From: Kaistella chaponensis
GTDB taxonomy: Bacteria; Bacteroidota; Bacteroidia; Flavobacteriales; Weeksellaceae
Direction of reading: 5' to 3'
DNA: 64,000 bases
Assembly: GCF_900156725.1 (NCBI RefSeq)
Contig: NZ_FTOI01000004.1
Location: forward strand, 1-64,000
Notes under the pieces: generated by a model
The model's database searches: none
What the model was told of the DNA's origin: nothing
What the model saw: only the letters and a program-made list of their open reading frames with translations
Made by a program: the position numbers and the translations under genes
Shown: positions 9,252 to 18,031 of the stretch, one piece after another
Layout: every line of letters starts with the position of its first letter
How positions within the stretch are numbered: position 1 is the stretch's first letter

Positions 9252-9869
9252 TTACTCCAGTACCATTTTTGTAAGATAATCATTTTCCTTATTCCCTCTT
9301 GCAGGCGAATATTCTCTGCCATAGAAGATGATTTGTAAATGCAGTTTGTTCCACGCATCTTTCGGGAAAAGTTTTTTCGCGTCATTTTCAGTTTCCACCA
9401 CATTTTTTCCTGACGTTAATTTCCACTGCGTCATCAAGCGGTGAATATGCGTATCTACAGGAAAAGCCGGAAATCCAAAAGCCTGACTCATCACCACAGA
9501 AGCCGTTTTATGCCCAATTCCAGGAAGTGCTTCCAGCTCTTCATAAGTTTGAGGAATAATTCCGTTGTGCCTTTCTACAAGGAGTTCTGCCATTCTTTTC
9601 AGATTCTTAGCTTTTGTGTTGGCTAAACCGATTTCTTTGATTAAAAATTTGATTTCCTCCACTTCCAGATCTTTCATTGTAAAGGGATTTCCTGCAACTT
9701 CAAATAATTTGGGGGAAATCTGATTCACTTTCTTATCTGTAGTTTGGGCAGAAAGTGCAACCGCAACCAAAAGCGTAAAAGGATCTGAATGATCGAGTGG
9801 AACGGGAACTTCTGGATATAATTTCTCCAGTTCATCTATGATAATTTGGGCTTTTTGCTTTTTCGTCAT
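9252..9869 (-). CDS. nth: Endonuclease III-like DNA glycosylase without the Fe-S cluster loop
   Basis: The 205-residue protein carries the helix-hairpin-helix LPGIGHKTASVVMSQAFG with catalytic Lys121 and the partner Asp139 in FPVDTHIHRL, so base-excision glycosylase/AP-lyase activity is expected. The four-Cys [4Fe-4S] motif that normally follows HGR is missing. The C terminus reads FYGREYSPARGNKENDYL, and no Cys occurs anywhere in the protein. The reading frame is intact up to a normal stop, so the absence is not a frameshift. It is divergent from bcp across about 205 bp. Confidence 0.9.
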   Translation of the reverse strand: MTKKQKAQIIIDELEKLYPEVPVPLDHSDPFTLLVAVALSAQTTDKKVNQISPKLFEVAGNPFTMKDLEVEEIKFLIKEIGLANTKAKNLKRMAELLVERHNGIIPQTYEELEALPGIGHKTASVVMSQAFGFPAFPVDTHIHRLMTQWKLTSGKNVVETENDAKKLFPKDAWNKLHLQIIFYGREYSPARGNKENDYLTKMVLE

Positions 9870-10074
9870 TTTAAAGTTAAATTTGAATTTTTAACACATT
9901 CTTCACTTAAGAATTATAAAAGTTCTAAAGCATAAATGTACACAAAGTTGCAAAAAATATTTGCGTTTCAGGACTAATGTGTCCTAAAGTGAACTCAATG
10001 AAGGTTTTTTTGATGAACTAATGTGTTAAAAATAGAACGATTTAATTGTAATAATTTAAAAAAAATCAAACATT

Positions 10075-10575
10075 ATGTTGCAAGTTGGCGATCAATTACC
10101 AGAATTTCAAAGTCTAAATCAAGACGGCGAAACCGTAAATTCTAAAGATTTCATTGGAAAAAAACTCGTTGTTTTCTTTTATCCAAAGGCAAATACTCCA
10201 GGTTGTACCGCAGAAGCGTGCGATATTAACGATAACTTGGAAACCTTAAAAAAAGAAGGCTATCAATTGGTCGGAATTTCGGCTGATCCAGTGAAAGCAC
10301 AAAAAAAGTTTCATGAAAAATTCGGATTTCAGTATCCTTTAATTGCTGATGAAAACAAAGATATTGTAGAAAAATTCGGAGTGTGGCAACTGAAAAAATT
10401 CATGGGAAAAGAATTCATGGGCATCGTGAGAACCACTTTTATTTTCGATGAAAAAGGAATTTGCATCAGAGTAATCGAAAAGGTAAAAAACGAAAGAAGC
10501 GGCACGTCAAATTTTAGAAAATTAAGTGTACATTTTTCACCGCAAAAGAAACAAAAGCAAATTGTGAATTTTTAG
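10075..10575 (+). CDS. bcp: Thioredoxin-dependent thiol peroxidase (Bcp type) with frameshifted C terminus
   Basis: This is a peroxiredoxin of the BCP/PrxQ type. FFYPKANTPGCTAEACDIND holds the peroxidatic Cys and the second Cys five residues on. GISADPVKAQKKFHEKFGFQYPLIAD and RTTFIFDEKG are typical. It reduces peroxides using thioredoxin. After EKVK the frame departs from the family. Removing one A from the six-A run at 10485-10490 restores the usual end KTKEAARQILEN with a TAA at 10523-10525. As read, the protein instead gains about 28 foreign residues, part of them encoded by a repeat arm. Either a real frameshift or a homopolymer sequencing error explains this; the catalytic part is intact. 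Confidence 0.88.
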   Translation: MLQVGDQLPEFQSLNQDGETVNSKDFIGKKLVVFFYPKANTPGCTAEACDINDNLETLKKEGYQLVGISADPVKAQKKFHEKFGFQYPLIADENKDIVEKFGVWQLKKFMGKEFMGIVRTTFIFDEKGICIRVIEKVKNERSGTSNFRKLSVHFSPQKKQKQIVNF

Positions 10576-10666
10576 ATTTTCAAAGCCTGCAAAAGTAAAA
10601 TTATTCGCTTTTGCAGGCTTTTTTGCATTTTTAAAATTGAACTTTTGCCCCTTTTGCGGTAAAAAA
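10533..10666. repeat. Family B inverted-repeat element, copy 1
   Basis: Two 25-base arms face each other. The left arm (10533-10557) reads TTTTTCACCGCAAAAG, three bases, then CAAAAG. The right arm (10642-10666) is its near-perfect reverse complement. The Bcp terminator sits inside. The left arm is translated as the aberrant tail of bcp as sequenced. A second copy lies at 54404-54542. Confidence 0.7.
10582..10624. terminator. Strong terminator between bcp and sufS
   Basis: AAAGCCTGCAAAAG pairs with CTTTTGCAGGCTTT across a 15-base loop, followed by a T run on the plus strand. It starts 6 bases after the bcp stop. The minus-strand side also ends in several T, so it can serve the convergent sufS transcript as well. 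Confidence 0.85.
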
Positions 10667-10673
10667 GGTGCGG

Positions 10674-11894
10674 TTAACTCAGCATTCGCTGCGCTTTTTT
10701 CACGCCTTCCACCAAAATATCAATTTCTTCAAACGTATTATACACCGCAAAACTTGCGCGAACAGTTCCCGCAATATTGAAAAATTCCATGATCGGTTGC
10801 GTACAATGATGACCCGTTCTCACAGCAATTCCGAGTTTATCGAGAATCATTCCCACATCAGAAGCGATCCCAATTCCTTCTAAATTAAAGGAAGCAACAC
10901 CGGTTCGGTTTGCTTTTTCACCATAAATTTTCAGGCCTTCAATTTCCAATAATTTCTTCTGAGCATAATCCAGCAAAGCTTTTTCGTGCGCTTGAATGGT
11001 TGAGTGACCAATACTTTCCATGAAATCTACAGCAGCTCCCAAAGCAATATTTCCACCCACATTTGGCGTTCCGGCTTCAAATTTAAAAGGCAGATCGGCG
11101 TAGGTTGTTTTTTCGAAAGAGCAGGTCGCAATCATTTCTCCACCACCATGAAAAGGATGAATTGTTCTTAAAATTTCTTCTTTTCCGTACAAAATTCCGG
11201 TTCCCATCGGAGCGTACATTTTATGCCCGGAAAAAACGAAAAAATCGCAATCCATTTTTTGAACATCGATCTTAAAATGCGGAACAGATTGAGCACCGTC
11301 AATGACAATCATCGCATTAGAATTCGCACGCGTTTTCGCAATAATTTCCTCGATCGGATTGATCACTCCTAAAGCGTTTGAAACCTGATTTAAAGAAACT
11401 ATTTTCGTCTTTTCGCTTAAATTTTCATCTAAAAAATCTAGTTGCAAAATTCCGTTTTCATCCATCGGAATCACTTTCAGTTTTGCGCCGGTTCGTTCGC
11501 ACAACATTTGCCACGGAACAATATTCGAGTGATGTTCTAAATAGGAAATAATAATCTCATCATTTTCCTTAATTAAATTCGTGAGGGAATAAGCGATGAG
11601 GTTAATTCCTTCCGTGGTTCCTTTCGTGAAAATAACTTCGAAATCATTTTTTGCATTAATGAATTTCTGAATTTTCCGGCGCGAAAGTTCCATTTCTTCA
11701 GTCGCTAATTGGCTCAATGTGTGAATCCCACGATGAACATTAGCATTGATTTCCGTGTAATATTTTTGCCAAGAATTTAAAACCGAAAGCGGTTTTTGGG
11801 AAGTTGCGGCATTATCGAAATAGACCAAATCTTTGCCATTGACTTTTTGGGAAAGAATAGGAAACTGATCGCGAATATTTTGAAGATCGAACAT
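10674..11894 (-). CDS. sufS: Cysteine desulfurase, SufS type
   Basis: This 406-residue PLP enzyme takes sulfur from cysteine for Fe-S cluster assembly. The PLP Lys is Lys225 in FSGHKMYAPMGTGILYG. The persulfide Cys is Cys364 in RTGHHCTQPIMEFF, the group II (SufS) pattern. N-terminal VYFDNAATSQKP and ANVHRGIHTLS are typical. It lies about 13 kb from the suf scaffold operon at 24.7-29.8 kb and in the opposite orientation, so here the desulfurase is separated from its usual partners. No SufE gene is seen in the window. Confidence 0.95.
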   Translation of the reverse strand: MFDLQNIRDQFPILSQKVNGKDLVYFDNAATSQKPLSVLNSWQKYYTEINANVHRGIHTLSQLATEEMELSRRKIQKFINAKNDFEVIFTKGTTEGINLIAYSLTNLIKENDEIIISYLEHHSNIVPWQMLCERTGAKLKVIPMDENGILQLDFLDENLSEKTKIVSLNQVSNALGVINPIEEIIAKTRANSNAMIVIDGAQSVPHFKIDVQKMDCDFFVFSGHKMYAPMGTGILYGKEEILRTIHPFHGGGEMIATCSFEKTTYADLPFKFEAGTPNVGGNIALGAAVDFMESIGHSTIQAHEKALLDYAQKKLLEIEGLKIYGEKANRTGVASFNLEGIGIASDVGMILDKLGIAVRTGHHCTQPIMEFFNIAGTVRASFAVYNTFEEIDILVEGVKKAQRMLS

Positions 11895-11914
11895 GTTACT
11901 TATTTAGAATGCTT

Positions 11915-11922
11915 CAAATTTA
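11915..11922 (-). promoter_or_regulatory. Putative -7 box of sufS
   Basis: TAAATTTG on the minus strand matches the flavobacterial -7 consensus TAnnTTTG and lies 21 bases before the sufS ATG. I find no TTG at the expected distance upstream, so the promoter call rests on one element. Confidence 0.45.
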
Positions 11923-11991
11923 CGGAAATTTAAATTGAATAATCTGTATAAATAGACATTTAGAAAAATAGAAAAAGACGATTTAAGAAGT

Positions 11992-13131
11992 TTATTTAAA
12001 GTTTTCTACCACTTCATTTACTAAAAACGCAACTTGTTTTGGTCTTCCTTTTTCATCTGTTGGCTGATCTTTGAACGTTCCGGTCCGTACAATGACGATG
12101 TTTTTTTCTGGAATGACGATAATGTATTGTCCGTATAATCCCCAGAAATAGTAATGTTTGTTGGCAGCGTCATTATTGATCCAAATTCCCATTCCATAAG
12201 CACCTTTTGATAGTGAGGTCGGAGTTCGCATTTCATCAATGAATTTAGAATTAAGGATTTGTAAATCTCCAACCTTTCCATCATTTAGGATAAGTTGTCC
12301 CAATTTTGCAAAATCCCGCGAGTTGGAATGAATGCAGCAAAAAGTTTTTTCCATCTTGAAATCATCGGTGCTCCAATTAGCGTTTTGTTCCATTCCGAGA
12401 GGTTTCCAGAATTTTTCTGATGCATATTCGGAAAGGGTTTTGTTCATCGACTTTCTTAGCGCAAAACCTAATAGTTGCGTCGCACCACTTTGGTATTCAA
12501 ATTTACTTCCTGGTTCATCTTTGAAACCTCGAAGGAAAACCGCTTCTTCCAAAGATTTTCCATAATAGGCTTTTGCATTTTGAAGGAAGGGATTTTTGTA
12601 ATCTTCTGTCCAGTTTAAACCCGCTTCCATTTTGGCTAAATCACCGATTGTTAAATGATTTCCCAATTCAACATTCGCATAATTTCCAAAGAAATCCGAA
12701 TATTTTTGACTTAAACTTAGTATTTTTTTTTCTTCAAGAGCTTTTCCGAGCAACATCACCGTTACACCTTTTGCCATAGAAAAGGAATTGGTTTTCGATT
12801 GCTCATTAAAGCCATCCCAATATTGTTCATGAAGCAATTTTCCGTTTTTAATGATGACAAAAGAAGCGGTTTTTGAAAGTTTCAAATCCTCGACTAAAGT
12901 TTTAGGTAGAGGTTTTTTATTGTACGAAGAATCTTTAACCCACGGAATTGAATTTCCTTTTGCAATCGTATGAGACTTGAAATAAGATCCGTCGTCTATT
13001 GTAGAACCTGTTTCTCCACGCAGATAAGTTTCTCGAATGCCATTGAATAAATAATCATATCCAAACATATAAGCCAACGCAATGAGTGCAGCCATTCCAA
13101 CTAATAGTCCTTTCAAAGTTTTTTCTATCAT
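11992..13131 (-). CDS. Serine hydrolase, class C beta-lactamase-like
   Basis: This 379-residue protein has an N-terminal membrane anchor or signal helix (LKGLLVGMAALIALAYMFGY) and a beta-lactamase/transpeptidase-like fold. The SxxK nucleophile motif is in TNSFSMAKGVTVMLLGKA, and the Tyr motif is probably FEYQSGATQLLGFALRK. The later GAYGMGIWIN and VRTGTF segments fit the family. It faces the periplasm. Substrate is unknown; esterase, D-aminopeptidase or penicillin-binding-protein-like activity are all possible. It has its own good promoter and no obvious operon partner. Confidence 0.88.
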   Translation of the reverse strand: MIEKTLKGLLVGMAALIALAYMFGYDYLFNGIRETYLRGETGSTIDDGSYFKSHTIAKGNSIPWVKDSSYNKKPLPKTLVEDLKLSKTASFVIIKNGKLLHEQYWDGFNEQSKTNSFSMAKGVTVMLLGKALEEKKILSLSQKYSDFFGNYANVELGNHLTIGDLAKMEAGLNWTEDYKNPFLQNAKAYYGKSLEEAVFLRGFKDEPGSKFEYQSGATQLLGFALRKSMNKTLSEYASEKFWKPLGMEQNANWSTDDFKMEKTFCCIHSNSRDFAKLGQLILNDGKVGDLQILNSKFIDEMRTPTSLSKGAYGMGIWINNDAANKHYYFWGLYGQYIIVIPEKNIVIVRTGTFKDQPTDEKGRPKQVAFLVNEVVENFK

Positions 13132-13147
13132 GCTAAACTGTTTCCTA

Positions 13148-13180
13148 CAAATTTAGAATTATTAATGGAAATTCCTTCAA
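13148..13180 (-). promoter_or_regulatory. Flavobacterial promoter of the serine hydrolase gene
   Basis: On the minus strand TTG (13178-13180), 22 bases and TAAATTTG (13148-13155) fit TTG-N17-23-TAnnTTTG. The ATG is at 13131, 17 bases downstream of the -7 box. Confidence 0.65.
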
Positions 13181-13235
13181 ATAAAATAGTCCCGGATTGC
13201 TCCAGAACTTTTCAGTAAATATTTTTTTTGCAATC

Positions 13236-14777
13236 TTAAATCTTCGAAAGTAAATTGCGGAAATTTGTTTTTTCGTCGATAATTCTTCTCAAATCTGCAA
13301 CAGCAACTCGCTCTTGTTTCATCGTGTCTCTGTCTCTCAAAGTTACGGTATTGTCGGTTAAAGAATCGTGGTCAATCGTGATGCAGAAAGGTGTTCCGAT
13401 TGCATCTTGTCTTCTGTATCTTTTTCCGATGCTGTCTTTATCTTCATAAATCATGTTGAAATCGTATTTCAAATCATTGAAGATTTTCTCGCCATATTCT
13501 CCTAAACCATCTTTTTTCATTAATGGTAAAATTGCTGCTTTTACAGGCGCCAAAGCTGGAGGAAGCGAAAGAACTGTTCTTTCGGAACCGTCTTCTAAAA
13601 CTTCATCTTTCAAAGAGTTAGAGAAAATTGCCAAAAATAAACGGTCTAATCCAACCGAAGTTTCTACGACATAAGGAACGTAATTTTCATTTCTTTCCGC
13701 ATCGAAATACTGTAATTTTCTACCAGAATGTTTTTCGTGCGCGCTTAAATCAAAATCGGTTCTGGAGTGAATTCCTTCCAGTTCTTTAAATCCAAATGGG
13801 AATTTAAATTCAATATCTGCCGCAGCATTTGCGTAATGCGCCAGTTTTTCGTGATCGTGAAATTTATAATTTTCTGCACCTAAACCTAAAGCCAAATGCC
13901 AATTCAAACGTTTTTCTTTCCAGGTTTCATAAAATCCTAATTCTGTTCCGGGTGGGACAAAATACTGCATTTCCATTTGTTCAAATTCTCTCATTCTGAA
14001 AATAAACTGTCTCGCAACAATCTCATTTCTAAAGGCTTTTCCGATTTGCGCAATTCCGAATGGTAATTTCTGACGCGAAGTTTTCTGAACATTTAAAAAG
14101 TTCACAAAAATTCCCTGCGCTGTTTCTGGTCGCAAATATAAATCGGTTGCAGTATCTGCAGAAGCTCCGAGTTTTGTTCCGAACATCAAATTGAACTGTC
14201 GAACATCGGTCCAGTTTTTAGAACCAGTGTCTGGATCAGCGATTTCCAGTTCTTCAATCAAAGCTTTTACATCGGCAAGATCTTCTTTTTCAAGAGATTG
14301 TGCCATTCTCGAAAGGATCGTTTTTTGCTTTTCTCGATATTCTAGAACGCGTGGATTCGTGTTTTCAAATTCATTTTTATCGAAAGCATCACCAAATCTT
14401 TTGGCCGCTTTTTCTATTTCTTTTTGGGCTTTTTCTTCTAATTTGGCGCAGTAATCTTCAATTAAAACATCGGCTCTGAAACGTTTTTTCGAATCTTTAT
14501 TATCGATCAAAGGATCATTAAAAGCATCGACGTGACCGGAAGCTTTCCAAATAGTGGGATGCATAAAAATTGCAGAATCGATGCCGACAATATTGTCATT
14601 CAGCTGCACCATTGCTTTCCACCAATATTGTTTGATGTTGTTTTTCAGTTCCGCCCCATTTTGTCCGTAATCGTAAATCGCGGAAAGACCGTCGTAAATT
14701 TCACTTGAAGGAAAAATAAAACCATATTCTTTCGCGTGTGAGATCAATTTTTTGAAAACATCTTCCTGTTTAGCCAT
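13236..14777 (-). CDS. glyS: Glycyl-tRNA synthetase, single-chain (eukaryote/archaea-like) type
   Basis: The 513-residue class II synthetase charges tRNA-Gly. Recognisable blocks are the N-terminal GFIFPSSEIYDGLSAIYDYGQNGAELKNNIKQYWW, motif 2 FRNEIVARQFIFRMREFEQMEMQYF, and motif 3 VETSVGLDRLFLAIF. A C-terminal anticodon-binding domain follows (ALAPVKAAILPLMKKDG). This single-chain form is the usual one in Bacteroidota. Length is normal. A -7 box is at 14795-14802, and a family A repeat occupies the rest of the divergent gap to pyrD. Confidence 0.96.
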   Translation of the reverse strand: MAKQEDVFKKLISHAKEYGFIFPSSEIYDGLSAIYDYGQNGAELKNNIKQYWWKAMVQLNDNIVGIDSAIFMHPTIWKASGHVDAFNDPLIDNKDSKKRFRADVLIEDYCAKLEEKAQKEIEKAAKRFGDAFDKNEFENTNPRVLEYREKQKTILSRMAQSLEKEDLADVKALIEELEIADPDTGSKNWTDVRQFNLMFGTKLGASADTATDLYLRPETAQGIFVNFLNVQKTSRQKLPFGIAQIGKAFRNEIVARQFIFRMREFEQMEMQYFVPPGTELGFYETWKEKRLNWHLALGLGAENYKFHDHEKLAHYANAAADIEFKFPFGFKELEGIHSRTDFDLSAHEKHSGRKLQYFDAERNENYVPYVVETSVGLDRLFLAIFSNSLKDEVLEDGSERTVLSLPPALAPVKAAILPLMKKDGLGEYGEKIFNDLKYDFNMIYEDKDSIGKRYRRQDAIGTPFCITIDHDSLTDNTVTLRDRDTMKQERVAVADLRRIIDEKTNFRNLLSKI

Positions 14778-14794
14778 CTTTTTTAGAATTTATG

Positions 14795-14802
14795 CAAAAA
14801 TA
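14795..14802 (-). promoter_or_regulatory. Putative -7 box of glyS
   Basis: TATTTTTG on the minus strand matches TAnnTTTG, 18 bases before the ATG. There is no TTG at the standard distance. The upstream sequence is the end of family A copy 2 (GGCTCCTAAAAAATAG), so the element abuts the promoter. Confidence 0.45.
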
Positions 14803-14821
14803 GGGAAATTTATTCTATTTT

Positions 14822-14920
14822 TTAGGAGCCGGGAACCTGCTTTCCGCTATATCTTTTGTGTGTCGGTCTCCTCTTCGTTCCGACCGTCACACAAAAGGAT
14901 GCCGCGTCAATCAGGGCTAT
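14822..14920 (-). repeat. Dispersed structured element, family A, copy 2
   Basis: Read on the minus strand this copy is textbook. It begins AGCCCTGATTG, CGCGGCATCC. An apical hairpin follows (TTTTGTGTG..CGGTC pairing with GACCG.CACACAAAA), then GATATAGCGGAAAGCAGG and finally GGCTCCTAAAAAA. It lies in the divergent promoter region between glyS and pyrD. Confidence 0.75.
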
Positions 14921-14931
14921 GAAATTTAGTT

Positions 14932-14967
14932 TTGAAATAAAAATCTCGTTATAATTCATTAAATTTG
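14932..14967 (+). promoter_or_regulatory. Putative promoter of pyrD
   Basis: TTG (14932-14934) and TAAATTTG (14960-14967) are separated by 25 bases, slightly longer than the usual range. Transcription would begin near 14974. That rules out the TTG at 14965 as a start codon and supports the ATG at 14983. Confidence 0.5.
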
Positions 14968-14982
14968 TCAAACTTTTCTCCG

Positions 14983-15990
14983 ATGTACAAATCCTTTATT
15001 CGTCCGATTCTTTTCAAATTTGATCCCGAAGAAGTTCATTATTTTACTTTTTCAGTTCTCAAGAAATTTCCTTTTTTAACAAAAATTTTCCTTCCAAAAC
15101 CCATTGAAGACAAAAGATTGGAGCGTGAAGTTTTTGGTTTAAAATTTAAAAATCCAGTTGGTTTAGCTGCCGGTTTTGATAAAGATGCGAAAATGTTCCA
15201 CGAACTTTCTGATCTGGGATTTGGATTTGTAGAAATAGGAACATTAACCCCAAAAGCACAAGACGGAAATCCGAAAAAAAGACTGTTCCGCCTGAAAGAA
15301 GATTCCGCAATTATCAACCGAATGGGTTTCAACAATGGTGGAGTAGATGCAGCGGTAGAACGTTTGAAGAAAAATAAAAATGTGCTCATCGGTGGAAATA
15401 TTGGTAAAAATAAAGTCACGCCGAACGAAGATGCAGTCAATGATTATATCATCTGTTTTGAAAAATTATTCGATCATGTGGATTATTTTGTGGTGAATGT
15501 AAGTTCTCCAAACACACCAAATCTTCGGGAACTTCAGGATAAAGAACCTTTAACCAAATTGTTGGGAACTTTACAGGAAATCAATTCAAAAAAAGAAAAA
15601 CCGAAACCTATTCTTTTAAAAATAGCACCGGATTTAAGTGATGATCAGCTTTTAGATATTATTGATATCATAAAAGAGACGAAAATTGCGGGTGTCATTG
15701 CTACAAATACCACACTTTCGCGGGAAAATTTAAGTTCAGAAAATAAAAAAGAAACAGGTGGACTTTCCGGAAAACCATTAACCAAACGTTCCACAGAAGT
15801 CATCCGATTTCTCTCCGAAAAAAGTGGAAAAGCATTCCCAATCATCGGTGTGGGTGGAATTCATTCAGCAGAAGATGCCTTAGAAAAACTCGAAGCAGGC
15901 GCAAGTTTGGTGCAGCTTTATACGGGTTTTATATACGAAGGACCGGAATTGATTAGGGAGATTAATGTAAAGTTACTGGAGAATTTATAA
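14983..15990 (+). CDS. pyrD: Dihydroorotate dehydrogenase (quinone), class 2
   Basis: The 335-residue enzyme oxidises dihydroorotate to orotate in pyrimidine synthesis, passing electrons to membrane quinone. Signatures are [51 protein letters not shown], the catalytic Ser region [18 protein letters not shown], and the FMN phosphate loop [21 protein letters not shown]. The N-terminal helix ([23 protein letters not shown]) is the class 2 membrane-association element. I chose ATG 14983 over an in-frame TTG six codons upstream because the TTG overlaps the -7 box. The 3' end is convergent with parE, 7 bp apart. Confidence 0.95.
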   Translation: MYKSFIRPILFKFDPEEVHYFTFSVLKKFPFLTKIFLPKPIEDKRLEREVFGLKFKNPVGLAAGFDKDAKMFHELSDLGFGFVEIGTLTPKAQDGNPKKRLFRLKEDSAIINRMGFNNGGVDAAVERLKKNKNVLIGGNIGKNKVTPNEDAVNDYIICFEKLFDHVDYFVVNVSSPNTPNLRELQDKEPLTKLLGTLQEINSKKEKPKPILLKIAPDLSDDQLLDIIDIIKETKIAGVIATNTTLSRENLSSENKKETGGLSGKPLTKRSTEVIRFLSEKSGKAFPIIGVGGIHSAEDALEKLEAGASLVQLYTGFIYEGPELIREINVKLLENL

Positions 15991-15997
15991 CGTAATT

Positions 15998-16297
15998 TTA
16001 TTCCCGAAATCTATTTTTCAAATCTACATTTCCACTTAAGATTCTAATGATCAAAATTTCATTTGGATATAAAATTTTATAAAAAATGAGGTGTTTTTTT
16101 GCAACAAATCCTAAAATCCCCAAATCAAGTTCGTCATATTTTTTGCCGATCGTAGGGTTTTCTGCAAGTATTTCGCAGTAGGAAATTAAATCAAGATAAT
16201 AGAGATCGGCTTGGTTTTCTGAAAATTGTGCGCAACTGTAATCCCAAATTTCGGATAAATCGGTAATTGCCTTATTGGTGAGGGAATATTCTCCCAT
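15998..16297 (-). CDS. parE: ParE/RelE-family toxin
   Basis: The 99-residue protein has the RelE/ParE fold pattern: YSLTNKAITDLSEIWDYSCAQFSENQADLYYLDLISYCEILAENPTIGKKYDELDLGILGFVAKKHLIFYKIL, ending in the IRILSGNVDLK strand. ParE toxins poison DNA gyrase, while RelE relatives cleave mRNA; the ParD-type partner favours ParE. It starts 1 bp after the antitoxin stop, so the two are translationally linked. It is convergent with pyrD. Confidence 0.88.
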   Translation of the reverse strand: MGEYSLTNKAITDLSEIWDYSCAQFSENQADLYYLDLISYCEILAENPTIGKKYDELDLGILGFVAKKHLIFYKILYPNEILIIRILSGNVDLKNRFRE

Positions 16298-16298
16298 T

Positions 16299-16541
16299 TT
16301 ATTTTTTATTGGCTTTCAAAAAAGCGAGGTGTTTCTTGGCATCGAAATTTTCAGAAATGCCACTATCAATTCCTTCTTTAATCGCAGTTTTCAAGATTTT
16401 TATTTTTTGCTCTTCTTCTTCCAAAAGGCGTAAACCAGCTCGAATTACTTCACTGGCATTCTTATATCGACCTTCCGAGATGCTTCCATCAACAAAATTT
16501 TCAAAATAATCTCCTAAAGATACTGAGGTATTTCGACCCAT
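16299..16541 (-). CDS. parD: ParD-like ribbon-helix-helix antitoxin
   Basis: The 80-residue protein starts MGRNTSVSLGDYFENFVDGSIS and continues GRYKNASEVIRAGLRLLEEEEQK. This is the CopG/ParD DNA-binding strand-helix-helix, followed by the toxin-binding tail. It should neutralise the ParE toxin encoded immediately downstream and repress its own operon. A longer frame opens at a TTG at 16589, but the ATG at 16541 coincides with the conserved family N terminus, so I chose it. It lies between pyrD and the DUF445 gene, an otherwise ordinary chromosomal context. Confidence 0.88.
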   Translation of the reverse strand: MGRNTSVSLGDYFENFVDGSISEGRYKNASEVIRAGLRLLEEEEQKIKILKTAIKEGIDSGISENFDAKKHLAFLKANKK

Positions 16542-16591
16542 AATTTTAGATTTAAAATCAAAGTTACCAATTTTTGGTAATTCGAGCAACT

Positions 16592-17839
16592 TTACTTTAT
16601 GAAAAATTCTGTCACCGTATAAATAATCAATCCCACAAAACCACCGACAATCGTTCCGTTTACGCGGATAAATTGCAAATCTTTCCCAACTTCTAATTCC
16701 AATTTTTCGGAAAGTTCTTTTCCTTCCCAGTTTCCAACCGTAGAACTGATTAAAGCGCCGAATTGATGCGTGTTTTTGAGAATATATTTATAAGCTGTTA
16801 CGCGAACCCAATTATCAATTTTATTTTGAAATTTCTCGTCGGTTTTTAAATTCTCAGAGAGTTCCGCAAGATTTTTTCGGAGGTAATTTTTCAAGGCTGA
16901 ATGTTCTTCTTCTAACTCTTTCGACAATGATTTTTTGATGGAATTCCAAATGTCTGTAGAATATTGCTGAATTTTTTCTTCTTTCAAAAAGTCATTTTTA
17001 ATAGTCCGAAATTCTTCAACCCATTTTTCTTCGGTTTGAATTTCCTTTGAAAACTCATATAATTTCTGTGTAATTTCTGCTCGTAATGAATGGTTTTCGT
17101 CTAATTCTACTTCTTCAAAATAATTGGAAAGTCCTTTCGTAATTTTCTCCGCAATTCCGTCATCTACAAATTTCGGAATTAAGAAAAAACTTTCACTTTT
17201 TACGCGCTCTTTCACCATTTTCTGGTTATTCAAAACATATTCTTTGATCTGTTTGGAAAGATTGGTGATGAATCTCTGATGGTCATTTTTGTCTAAAACA
17301 TAATCCAGTCCGTTGCCGATAATCTCGTTAATTTTCACATCATCGGTCATTTCTTTTGCCTTTTTGCCTATGAAATTCACAACTTCCGTATCATCCAGTT
17401 TATTCAGAATGTTTAAAACGATATTGGATAATTCTTTCATTAAATTTTCCTGATTCCGCTCTTTCGACAACCAATCTCCCACGAAATTGGAGATTTTAAG
17501 TTTTTGAATGTACGGACGAATATTTTGTGGAGAGAGAAAATTTTCTACCACGAAATTCCCCAGATTATCGCCAATTCTCTCTTTGCTGTTTTCAATTAAA
17601 TTGGTGTGTGGAATTCTGATTCCAAGCGGATAATGAAAAAGTGCCGTCACTGCAAACCAATCAGCCAAAGCTCCGACCATCGCAGCTTCGGAAAACGCAC
17701 GGATATAACCGATCCAATGCGCAGGATTTTTCTTTTCTAAAATCGTCATCACTACGAATATAACTGCCATTAAAACAAAAAGTCCGGTGGCAAACATTTT
17801 ATAATTCCGTAGCTGAATTTTTTTTTCTTCGTCGGTCAT
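16592..17839 (-). CDS. DUF445 family membrane protein
   Basis: The 415-residue protein begins with two membrane helices: one near 14-33 (FATGLFVLMAVIFVVMTIL), then EAAMVGALADWFAVTALFHYPLGIRIPHT, the DUF445 signature. A long charged, helical, probably coiled-coil middle follows, and another hydrophobic segment ends the protein (GTIVGGFVGLIIYTVTEFFIK). The family function is unknown; it resembles the E. coli YjiN group. It stands upstream of the ParDE pair on the same strand, 50 bp away. Confidence 0.88.
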   Translation of the reverse strand: MTDEEKKIQLRNYKMFATGLFVLMAVIFVVMTILEKKNPAHWIGYIRAFSEAAMVGALADWFAVTALFHYPLGIRIPHTNLIENSKERIGDNLGNFVVENFLSPQNIRPYIQKLKISNFVGDWLSKERNQENLMKELSNIVLNILNKLDDTEVVNFIGKKAKEMTDDVKINEIIGNGLDYVLDKNDHQRFITNLSKQIKEYVLNNQKMVKERVKSESFFLIPKFVDDGIAEKITKGLSNYFEEVELDENHSLRAEITQKLYEFSKEIQTEEKWVEEFRTIKNDFLKEEKIQQYSTDIWNSIKKSLSKELEEEHSALKNYLRKNLAELSENLKTDEKFQNKIDNWVRVTAYKYILKNTHQFGALISSTVGNWEGKELSEKLELEVGKDLQFIRVNGTIVGGFVGLIIYTVTEFFIK

Positions 17840-18031
17840 CTGGTAAATATTGAGCGTGAAATTTTTGTGGCTGTTAAATTACAAAAAAGTAAAAGGTAAA
17901 TTGCAGGAACATGGCAAACCTTTTGTTGCTAAAAATCGTATTTTATTTTGTATTTTACCTCTTTAAAGGTGAAAATTGAACTCCAATTTTTCTGTAATAC
18001 AATTTCTGAGATACCATTTAAATTAAAATGT

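Noticed and set aside
9252..9869. Frameshift as the cause of the missing Fe-S loop in nth
   Set aside because: The end of the frame is coherent, the stop is at the expected distance, and I found no Cys-rich continuation in the other frames directly downstream.
14965..14982. TTG start for pyrD, six codons upstream
   Set aside because: It overlaps the TAAATTTG -7 box, so it would lie before the transcription start; the ATG at 14983 begins the class 2 N-terminal helix.
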